Assembly (NCBI GenBank): GCA_002414865.1
Contig: DIAQ01000003.1
Coordinates: forward strand, 1-12,729
DNA from: a candidate division Hyd24-12 bacterium UBA5074
GTDB lineage: Bacteria; Fermentibacterota; Fermentibacteria; Fermentibacterales; Fermentibacteraceae
Direction of reading: 5' to 3'
DNA length: 12,729 nt
The notes under the pieces were generated by a model that saw nothing but the letters and a program-made list of their open reading frames with translations, did no database searches and was not told where the DNA came from. Positions 6,941-12,729 of this stretch are shown here, piece after piece. The stretch's first letter is position 1, and each line of letters opens with the position of its first letter. Made by a program: the position numbers and the translations under genes.

Positions 6941-7945
6941 GTGAGAAGCCTTCCGTTCATTGCGCTTCTCGTGCTCGCGGTGGCGTCCTTCGCCGCCGAG
7001 AGGACGGTGCTGTTCGAGGAATTCACCTCGACTGGTTGAAGCTACTGCGCAAGCAGCTGGTCAGCTGTGAAGACATTGATCAACGGCTATATCGCAACCG
7101 GTGACATCGCCCCCCAGATCATCTGGTTCAACGGCCCCGCCGCCAGCCCGTACTGCTCCGGACGCATCAGCTTCTATGGCGTCGGCGCCACCCCGACCTT
7201 CAAGGTCGACGGGCTGCTCTCCCAGGCCGGATGGGCCCCGACGCAGGTCCAGAACATGATCAACAACAGGCTCCAGATTCCTGCCTACCTGAGCATCAGC
7301 GTCAATGCGGTGGGCAACTCCTCGGGTGGTACTGCCTACTACAGTGTGACAGCCGAGCAGGCTCTGTCCTCGGCATCGCTCAAGCTCTACTCCGCCATTA
7401 TCGAGGACAATGACGTGGCGAGCCCGGCCTACGGCCTCTACAGCGGTCAGGTCCTGATGTGGGAGCCCAGGGCGTGGCCCGCAGGCGCCACAGGCACCGC
7501 CATCAGCTTCACCGGCCCCTATCCGCAGACCCTCGAGTTCTCCTTCCCCTACACCCTCGACCCTGCGGAGCACCAGTTCAACAACCTCCGGATCGTCACG
7601 TACGTCCAGTCCACGATCGGCACCAAGGAGGTCATGAACGCCAGTTACATGGACCTCCCCGACACAGCCACCGGCGTGTACGAGGACGGCACCACCCCTG
7701 TATCCGGCTCGGCCCAGCTCCTCGTAGGACCCAATCCCACGAGCGGCTATCTGAGCATCGGCGCCCTGCTCCCGGACGGCGTGACCGGAACCGTGAGCGT
7801 CTATGACATGCAGGGCCGCATCATCGACAGCTTCGACGCAGTCGGCCCCGAAACCGAGTATCTCGACGAGACCGGTGTGTATTTCGTCAGGCTCGAGACC
7901 AGCTCCGGCGAGGTCGTCACCCGCCGCTGCACGGTCATCGACTGA
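6941..7945 (+). CDS. Exported thioredoxin-fold selenoprotein (U33-x-x-C36), Omp28-related, paralogue 2
   Basis: 334 residues with TGA 7037-7039 (codon 33) read as selenocysteine. It is the same length as paralogue 1, and its start and stop are offset from that copy by exactly 1201 bases. The signal peptide is at about 1-18, then V-L-F-E-E-F-T-S-T-G-U-S-Y-C, cis-Pro motif A-T-P-T-F (P85), Omp28-like middle and a sorting tail at about 258-334. One extra Cys (C72, P-Y-C-S-G) sits before the cis-Pro; paralogue 1 has C69 instead and paralogue 3 has none there. All three keep a Cys close to the C-terminus (R-R-C-T-V-I-D). The start is GTG 6941, with AAAGGAG five bases upstream. Conventional gene calling would start at GTG 7067, inside the SECIS stem, and would miss the redox motif. 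The last third is almost identical in DNA to paralogue 1. Confidence 0.88.
7040..7068 (+). promoter_or_regulatory. Candidate bacterial SECIS element, paralogue 2
   Basis: After UGA 7037-7039, CAGCT (7054-7058) pairs with AGCTG (7063-7067) around loop GGTC, with an extra G-U pair below (7053/7068). The E. coli fdhF SECIS has the same GGUC loop closed by A-U. Here the loop starts 19 bases after the UGA, against 18 in fdhF by my recollection of that sequence. This is the typical minimal SelB-binding hairpin. Confidence 0.75.
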
Positions 7946-7967
7946 GGGATATCCCGGACCGAGCACG

Positions 7968-7991
7968 AAGGGCCGCCTCCGGGCGGCCCTT
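7968..7991 (+). terminator. Rho-independent-type terminator, paralogue 2
   Basis: The same 10-bp AAGGGCCGCC/GGCGGCCCTT stem with TCCG loop as after paralogue 1, 22 bases after the stop, followed by CCCTGTTTC. Confidence 0.8.
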
Positions 7992-8049
7992 CCCTGTTTC
8001 ATCCCTGCATGCCCGTGCCTTCGCTTCATTCGTTCTGCCTCGTCGGATA

Positions 8050-8077
8050 TTGACATAATGGCGTAAACTCGCATCTT
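8050..8077 (+). promoter_or_regulatory. Promoter of selenoprotein paralogue 3
   Basis: TTGACA (8050-8055), 16 bases, CATCTT (8072-8077), within a longer block shared with paralogue 2 (TCGGATATTGACAT before it and TTCGTCAA-like bases after it). Confidence 0.65.
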
Positions 8078-8105
8078 CTGTTCGTCAATCTACTTCGCAC
8101 TCGTG

Positions 8106-8118
8106 CGGGCCCGGCCCG
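8106..8118 (+). promoter_or_regulatory. Leader hairpin next to the Shine-Dalgarno, paralogue 3
   Basis: CGGGC (8106-8110) pairs with GCCCG (8114-8118) around CCG, ending 2 bases before AAAGGAG (8121-8127). Confidence 0.35.
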
Positions 8119-8132
8119 GGAAAGGAGCAGGC

Positions 8133-9125
8133 GTGAGAAGCATGTCTTTGGTTGCGCTTCTCGTCCTTGCGGCAACGTCCTTCGCCGCCGACAGGGTGGT
8201 CTTGTTCGAGGAGTTCACGCAGACTGGTTGAGGCTCTTGCGGAAGCAGCTGGTCAGCTGTTAAGACACTCGTGAACGGTTACCTCGCCACCGGTGACATC
8301 GCCCCCCAGATCATCTGGTACAACGGCCCCTCGGCGACCCCCTACTCCTCGGCCAGGGATGCGCTCTATGGCTGGAGCGCAACGCCGACATTCCAGATCA
8401 ACGGTGCCCAGCAGGTGCTGGGCTGGAACCAGTCAGGCGTTCAGAGCGCCATCGAGAGCCAGCTCGCGCAGCCCTGCCATCTGACCATCGTGCCCAGCTT
8501 CACAGGCGACGCCTACGGCGGAACCGTGATCTACTCCATCACTGCCGAAGAGGATCTGGTGGATACCCAGATCTCTTTCTGGGCAGCCATCGTCGAGAGT
8601 CATGACATCGCCTCCTCCGAATACGGCGTCTACAGCGGGCAGGAGCTGATGTGGGAGCCCAGAGCATTCCCCGTGGGCACTTCGGGCCAGGCCGTCACAT
8701 TCACAGGTCCTTATCCGCAGACGGTCACCGTTACCGGGAGCTACACCCTTGACCCGGTCTCCATGGCGTTCGGCAGCCTGGAAAGCATCGCATACGTTCA
8801 GAAGAACATCGACGATCACGCAGTTCTCAACGCCAGCTTCATCGACCTTCCCGACACCAATACCGGTATCTCCGGGGGCGGCTCCATGCAGGCCGGTCTG
8901 GAGATCTTCCCCAACCCCTCCATGGGACCTTTCAGCATCAGCTCGATACTCCCCGAGGGTGAATCCGGGCTTGTCAGGATCTTCGACATGAACGGCAGGT
9001 TGATGGACGAGTTGCCGGCTTCAGAAGCCATGACGACGACTCTCGGAACTGCCGGCGTGTATTTCGTCAGACTCGAAACCAGCTCAGGCGAGGTCATAAC
9101 CCGCCGCTGCACTGTCATCGACTGA
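8133..9125 (+). CDS. Exported thioredoxin-fold selenoprotein (U33-x-x-C36), Omp28-related, paralogue 3
   Basis: 330 residues with TGA 8229-8231 (codon 33) read as selenocysteine. It is the most diverged copy, but it keeps the whole plan: signal peptide (about 1-18), V-V-L-F-E-E-F-T-Q-T-G-U-G-S-C, cis-Pro motif A-T-P-T-F (P85), an Omp28-like middle with M-W-E-P-R-A, and a sorting tail (about 254-330) with F-P-N-P-S, I-F-D-M-N-G-R and G-V-Y-F-V-R-L. Its divergence while holding the TGA, the x-x-C and the open frame argues strongly against decay. The start is GTG 8133 (AAAGGAG five bases before); the in-frame ATG 8142 is too far from that site. Own promoter and terminator. The convergent GGDEF gene ends 81 bases downstream. 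Conventional annotation would begin at 8271. Confidence 0.87.
8232..8261 (+). promoter_or_regulatory. Candidate bacterial SECIS element, paralogue 3
   Basis: After UGA 8229-8231, AGCAGCT (8244-8250) pairs with AGCTGTT (8255-8261) as seven pairs, one of them G-U, around loop GGTC. Loop and distance (19 bases) equal those of paralogue 2, and an outer A-U pair is added where that copy has a mismatch. Confidence 0.75.
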
Positions 9126-9148
9126 AGAGGATCTCCGGCTGAGTGACG

Positions 9149-9172
9149 AAGGGCCGCCTCCGGGCGGCCCTT
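9149..9172. terminator. Terminator shared by convergent paralogue 3 and the GGDEF gene
   Basis: Third copy of the AAGGGCCGCC-TCCG-GGCGGCCCTT hairpin, 23 bases after the paralogue 3 stop and 34 bases beyond the stop of the minus-strand gene. The perfect stem could work both ways, although neither side has a strong T run. Confidence 0.7.
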
Positions 9173-9206
9173 TCCGCTGATCCCGCCGAACCGGCATATT
9201 CCTTTC

Positions 9207-12200
9207 TCAGGGCTCGAAGCAGTCGGATGCCCCCAGTCCTGATTCGAGAAGCATCCCGGTGAGCCCCTTGATATGCTCCTGCTCGGAAAAGCTCCTTCTG
9301 ATGTCTGGATCGGCGATCGCCGTCAGCGAGAGGTCGAGGAGACAGCCGGTCTCTTCGAGGAGCTGCTTCAGCTCGGAGAGCCTGCCCAGGCTCGAGAGAC
9401 ATCCCGCCTCGCGGAAGCGGATCTCAAGCAGCATCGACAGGTCGGTTTTCGAGATCAGTGAAGCAGCGCTCGTGAGCAGATCCAGTGCCCGCTCCTGTCT
9501 CTTCCAGCCGGGAAGCAGGGACATCGCAGATCCTTCCGCCAATAGCAGATCGGCCTGGGAGATCACAGGCAGGCCTTCCCTTTCCTGCCGGGAACCCGCC
9601 AGCTCGATGACCTCGAGGGCCTTCTCGAACTCCCCCGACCGGCAGCGAACCGTCGCCAGAGAGGCGGCAGCTACGGCCACGAGTGCTGTCAGTCCGGTCT
9701 TCCGAGCTCTCTCGAGAGCATTCTCGAGGCCTTTGACCGCGGCTTCGGCGTCCCCCAGCGACGCCTTCGCCCGTCCGATGCCGCACTGGGCAACGATCGC
9801 GCTGTCCTCCGAGCCGGTGGCTTCAGCCACCGAATGGCATCGCTCGAAGCACGTCAGGGCTTCCCCGCTTCTGTCGAGGTGCAGGAGGATCCGGCCTGAC
9901 TCGATGTCGGCGTTCATTATGGACAGAACGTCGCCTTCGGACAGGAATACCTTCCTCGCATCGGACAGGAGCCTCAGGCACTCCTCCCAGGCGGGGAAGG
10001 CCCTCAGCATGAAGCACAGCTTCATCTGCGAACGGGCCTTCTCCAGGTCGCTGCCGCAGTCCTCGAAGAGGGTGATGGCGTTCCTGCACATCTGAAGGCC
10101 CTCCTCCTCGCTGCCTGTCTCGGCATAGATGAGGCCCAGCGTTCCCAGAAGGGATGCCTCCAGCATCGAGCGCCTGGACGGGTCGTCGACCTCGTCGAGC
10201 AGGTCGCGGGCTTCCTCCAGATCGTTCCTGGCGGACTCGGGGTAGCCGAGCATGTACCTCGCGGAGGCAGAGCCCAGCCTGGCCTCTATCGATTCGTCCA
10301 CCGGCAGTCCCGTCGATATCGATCTGGTGAATTCCTCGAGAGCCAGGGCAGGCTCCAGCCTGGACATGTGGAGCAGCGCACGCTGCACCGAGATGGATGC
10401 GAGATCCTCGGAGGAGATTGCATATGACGACGCCTTGCGAAGCGCGTTCTCCGCTCCTGCGTAGTCTGCGCGCAGCACTCCGAGCCTGCCGAGCTCCTTC
10501 CAGGCCTCCAGCATCTCCCTGCCTGTGGCCGTTCCCGACTGGCCGGCCCTGTCCAGGAAGGTCTCGAGCCAGGAGGCCTGCAAGTCCAGAGCCTGTCTCG
10601 ACCTGGCGTCCCTGGCTGCCAGGAGTGCGAATTCGGCTCCCTTGTCAGGTCTCGAGCCCTGGCAGTGGCAGAAGGCCGTCTTCTGAAGAAGCTCCTTCCT
10701 GCCGTTCCTGTACCGCTCCTCGAAGTAGTCTCCGAGCCTGTTGTACAGATGCTGTCTGAGGGTGGCCGGCATCTCGGCCTCCAGCCTGCTGCGAATGCAG
10801 TCGTGGACGAAGGTGAAAAGGAACTCCCCTCTGTCCTCCTCGGGCGTTTCGCGCACAAGCTCGAACTTCACGGCCTCGTCGAGCATCCGGGCCATCTCCA
10901 CCGGCGTGTCGCCCGTCATGAAGGCGAGGTCCTGCAGGGAGAATCCTCCCGGGAGCAGGGAGCCCATCCTGAGGGCCATCCTGGCTTCTCCTCCGAGCTG
11001 GTCCAGCCTCGAGGCGATGAGGAGCGCCATGTCACCGGTCAGCGACACACAAGTCTCCGGGACGTAATTCCACCCCGAATCTCCCCCGTGGCTGATCGAT
11101 CCGTTTCCGAGCATGGCCTTGAGGAGTTCGCGGATGAAAAGCGGGTTGCCTCCGCTCTCCTGATGTATCCTGTCCAGAAGAGGTCCGGGCAGTCTGGAAT
11201 CCCGGAGGGCAAGCATCACCATGCTGTCGGAGTGGTCCCGGTCGAGGGGCTGCAGATCGATCCTCTCCGAGCGCGAGAGGCCCAGTATCGCCCTCATCCC
11301 CTTCCAGGTCGGCAGATTCAGCTCGACCGGACTGCCCATGGCGAAGATGAAGAGGATCCTGGCCTCCCCTGCGTTCCTGACGAGATAGCCCAGCAGATCG
11401 AAATCCTGGTCCGGCGCCCATTGCACATCATCCACGAAGAACACCAGCGGGTACTTCGCGGCCAGGACCGCGAGCACCCTCTCGATCTGCGAATAGAACA
11501 TCCTCCGCCTGGCCCAGTCGGGCGGGGGCGGCTCCCGGTCCGGCATGAGGGGAAGGGGCCCGAAGAGAATCGATGTCTCGGGCAGGACTTCGCCGACAGC
11601 CTCGGCCACCTGGTGCCTCTCCTCGAGCGACATGCCCTCGATGGCTCCGCAGAGCGCCTCGGCGGGGACCGAGAACGGTCCCGTGGTCCCGAGCTCGAAG
11701 TACTTGGCGCGGAGGAAGCGGCATTCCCTGTAGGATGCGTAGTGCCTAAGCTCTTCGATCAGCCGGGTCTTCCCCACTCCGGCCTCTCCGGTGACCAGGA
11801 CTGTGGCGCTCCCCCTGGTGAAGATCGAATCGAGACATGACCTGAGCTGCCTGAGCGGGTCCTGCCTGTCCACGAAATGATCGAAGGAGATCTCTTCCTT
11901 GCCGTTGACGCTGAAGAAGGAAAGCCGTTGCTTGCCGCCGGCCTTCGATTCGTAGAGCGCCTGATCGGCCTTGCCTATCAGCGAGGAGAGCTTCCTGTCG
12001 GTTTCTTCGCACTCCGCCAGCCCAACGCTCGCCCCCACCCGGATGGAGTCGTAGAAGTGGCTCCTTCCCATCTCCTCCACGAATCGCTGCGCCACACCTG
12101 CAGCCTGCAGGGCTCCTGTAGCCGGAAGCACGACAAGGAATTCGTCACCGCCGAATCTCACGACACTGTCGGTCTGCCGGACGCACCTCGCGAGCAGCCA

Positions 12201-12392
12201 GGCCACCTGCTGCAGCACCCTGTCGCCCGTGAGATGTCCGGCGATGTCGTTGACTATCTTGAAGTCGTCGATATCGATCATCAGCACGGTCCAGACCTCT
12301 CCCGGGGCTCTCGATGCGAAAGCGGCATCCATATCCTCCAGGGACTCCCTGGTCAGGACTCCCGTGAGTTTGTCGAGAGGCTCCTGCTTCAT
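9207..12392 (-). CDS. GGDEF diguanylate cyclase fused to STAND-type ATPase and TPR-like region
   Basis: 1061 residues, no signal peptide or membrane segment. Residues about 1-160 are a GGDEF domain with an intact G-G-D-E-F (81-85), the D-I-D-D-F metal region (40-44) and an R-Q-T-D inhibitory site (72-75) five residues before the motif, so an active, product-inhibited diguanylate cyclase is expected. Residues about 175-430 are an ATPase of the MalT/AfsR-like STAND class: Walker A G-E-A-G-V-G-K-T (202-209), Walker B V-F-F-V-D-D-V-Q-W (317-325) and S-G-G-N-P-L-F-I-R-E-L (413-423). The rest (about 440-1060) is helical and TPR-like. The usual partner of such ATPase-TPR modules is a class III cyclase or a DNA-binding domain. 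ATG 12392 is preferred to GTG 12398 because AGGGAG lies five bases upstream and ATGA overlaps the alkD-like stop. What the ATPase-TPR part senses is unknown. Confidence 0.92.
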   Translation of the reverse strand: MKQEPLDKLTGVLTRESLEDMDAAFASRAPGEVWTVLMIDIDDFKIVNDIAGHLTGDRVLQQVAWLLARCVRQTDSVVRFGGDEFLVVLPATGALQAAGVAQRFVEEMGRSHFYDSIRVGASVGLAECEETDRKLSSLIGKADQALYESKAGGKQRLSFFSVNGKEEISFDHFVDRQDPLRQLRSCLDSIFTRGSATVLVTGEAGVGKTRLIEELRHYASYRECRFLRAKYFELGTTGPFSVPAEALCGAIEGMSLEERHQVAEAVGEVLPETSILFGPLPLMPDREPPPPDWARRRMFYSQIERVLAVLAAKYPLVFFVDDVQWAPDQDFDLLGYLVRNAGEARILFIFAMGSPVELNLPTWKGMRAILGLSRSERIDLQPLDRDHSDSMVMLALRDSRLPGPLLDRIHQESGGNPLFIRELLKAMLGNGSISHGGDSGWNYVPETCVSLTGDMALLIASRLDQLGGEARMALRMGSLLPGGFSLQDLAFMTGDTPVEMARMLDEAVKFELVRETPEEDRGEFLFTFVHDCIRSRLEAEMPATLRQHLYNRLGDYFEERYRNGRKELLQKTAFCHCQGSRPDKGAEFALLAARDARSRQALDLQASWLETFLDRAGQSGTATGREMLEAWKELGRLGVLRADYAGAENALRKASSYAISSEDLASISVQRALLHMSRLEPALALEEFTRSISTGLPVDESIEARLGSASARYMLGYPESARNDLEEARDLLDEVDDPSRRSMLEASLLGTLGLIYAETGSEEEGLQMCRNAITLFEDCGSDLEKARSQMKLCFMLRAFPAWEECLRLLSDARKVFLSEGDVLSIMNADIESGRILLHLDRSGEALTCFERCHSVAEATGSEDSAIVAQCGIGRAKASLGDAEAAVKGLENALERARKTGLTALVAVAAASLATVRCRSGEFEKALEVIELAGSRQEREGLPVISQADLLLAEGSAMSLLPGWKRQERALDLLTSAASLISKTDLSMLLEIRFREAGCLSSLGRLSELKQLLEETGCLLDLSLTAIADPDIRRSFSEQEHIKGLTGMLLESGLGASDCFEP

Positions 12393-12729
12393 CTGCACTC
12401 CCTGCCCCGCGCCGGTTCAGCGGGTATTTCGAGCAGACCCTTCCTGACGAGGGCCCGTGCACCCTCTCTGCAGCTCAGCCCGGAAAGCCTGGTCCTGTTG
12501 GCTTCCAGGAACCCGGCAACGGCGTCCGGAGACTCGTACGAATAGTCCCGCAGAGCCCATCCGATCGCCTTCCTGATGAAGAACTCCTTTTCGTGGGAGC
12601 GGGCGAGGCAGAATTCGAAGAGCATGCCTGCGTCCGCCTGCCTCCTGTGCCCGACCTGGCAGAGCAGGGCGGCGCGGCGCACCCACATGCATGAGTCTCC
12701 GATCCAGTTGCGCATGAATGCGGATACCG
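12389..12729 (-). CDS. AlkD-like DNA alkylation repair protein, C-terminal part (5' end outside window)
   Basis: The frame is open to the right edge and ends at TGA 12391-12389, giving the last 112 residues or so. W-V-R-R-A-A-L-L followed about 30 residues later by K-E-F-F-I-R-K-A-I-G-W-A-L-R-D-Y and then L-E-A-N-R-T-R-L-S-G-L-S-x-R-E is the typical end of the HEAT-like-repeat DNA alkylation repair family (AlkD/AlkC, PF08713). Those enzymes remove alkylated bases from DNA in the cytoplasm. The catalytic residues are not all within the visible part. A 4-base ATGA overlap links it to the downstream GGDEF gene, so the two are probably co-translated. Confidence 0.87.
   Translation of the reverse strand, partial: VSAFMRNWIGDSCMWVRRAALLCQVGHRRQADAGMLFEFCLARSHEKEFFIRKAIGWALRDYSYESPDAVAGFLEANRTRLSGLSCREGARALVRKGLLEIPAEPARGRECR

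Larger units (their letters stand above)
5646..9172 (+). repeat. Tandem triplication of a promoter-gene-terminator unit of about 1.2 kb
   Basis: Three units repeat promoter, leader hairpin, selenoprotein gene and terminator. Start-to-start distances are 1201 and 1192 bases. Units 1 and 2 are identical for about 158 bases (6599-6756 versus 7800-7957), running through the stop codon. Unit 3 is clearly older. Confidence 0.85.

Noticed and set aside
5836..8231. The three TGA codons as nonsense mutations (pseudogenes)
   Set aside because: Independent decay would not place one stop at the same codon in three diverged copies, just where a redox Cys belongs, with start, promoter and downstream frame intact.
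5836..8231. UGA reassigned to Gly or Trp across the genome
   Set aside because: TGA is the natural stop of the MFS, cyclase, AlkD-like, GGDEF and selenoprotein genes, and no other gene here has an internal TGA.
5875..9125. Selenoprotein genes starting after the TGA (5875, 7067, 8271)
   Set aside because: These starts lack ribosome sites, remove the signal peptide and active site, and ignore clear Shine-Dalgarno-supported starts at 5740, 6941 and 8133.
6768..9172. The three identical GC hairpins as a CRISPR array or mobile repeat
   Set aside because: They occur once per gene, about 1.2 kb apart and just after each stop codon, with no spacers or transposase; they are terminators copied with the genes.
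11877..12545. Plus-strand open frame opposite the GGDEF domain
   Set aside because: It covers the intact GGDEF-coding region on the other strand and shows no domain or ribosome site.

Overview
The window is GC-rich, compact bacterial DNA: short spacers, several 4-bp start/stop overlaps, and frequent AGG, CTC and GCC codons. Three proteins end in a domain resembling the type IX secretion (T9SS type A / Por) C-terminal tail, and the second-messenger enzymes are large and multi-domain. This fits an uncultured member of the FCB superphylum or a neighbouring candidate phylum (Fermentibacteria-like, as a guess). It must also be a selenocysteine-decoding organism if the main finding is right.

Layout. 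(1) Bases 1-633 (+) are the C-terminal half of an MFS transporter. (2) Bases 543-1739 (-) encode a GAF + HD-GYP cyclic-di-GMP phosphodiesterase whose 3' end overlaps the transporter. (3) A divergent promoter region at 1740-1906 separates it from an operon of a CHASE2-adenylate cyclase (1907-4006), an SH3-like secreted protein (4015-4545) and an M48-type metalloprotease (4542-5510). (4) Three tandem paralogues follow at 5740-6744, 6941-7945 and 8133-9125, each with its own promoter and hairpin terminator. (5) On the minus strand, a DNA alkylation repair (AlkD-like) gene runs in from the right edge and is translationally coupled to a 1061-residue GGDEF-ATPase-TPR regulator (9207-12392).

The key observation is in region 4. 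Each paralogue carries one in-frame TGA at exactly codon 33, directly after a signal peptide and a V-L-F-E-E-F-x-x-T-G strand, and followed by x-x-Cys. A thioredoxin-type Cys-x-x-Cys would be expected there, so the TGA is read most simply as selenocysteine in a U-x-x-C redox motif. The frame stays open for a further 297-301 codons in all three. A hairpin with a bacterial SECIS-like loop lies just after each TGA; in copies 2 and 3 the loop is GGUC, as in E. coli fdhF, at almost the same distance from the UGA. Ordinary gene callers would start these genes 10-13 codons after the TGA and lose both the signal peptide and the active site. The products look like secreted, Omp28-related thioredoxin-fold selenoproteins with a surface-sorting tail, a combination I do not know to have been described.

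The flanking genes form a nucleotide-signalling neighbourhood: c-di-GMP hydrolase, cAMP synthase and c-di-GMP synthase. Nothing in the sequence directly ties them to the selenoproteins. No tRNA, rRNA, CRISPR array, transposase or attachment site was seen, and no selenocysteine machinery (selA/B/C/D) lies in the window.
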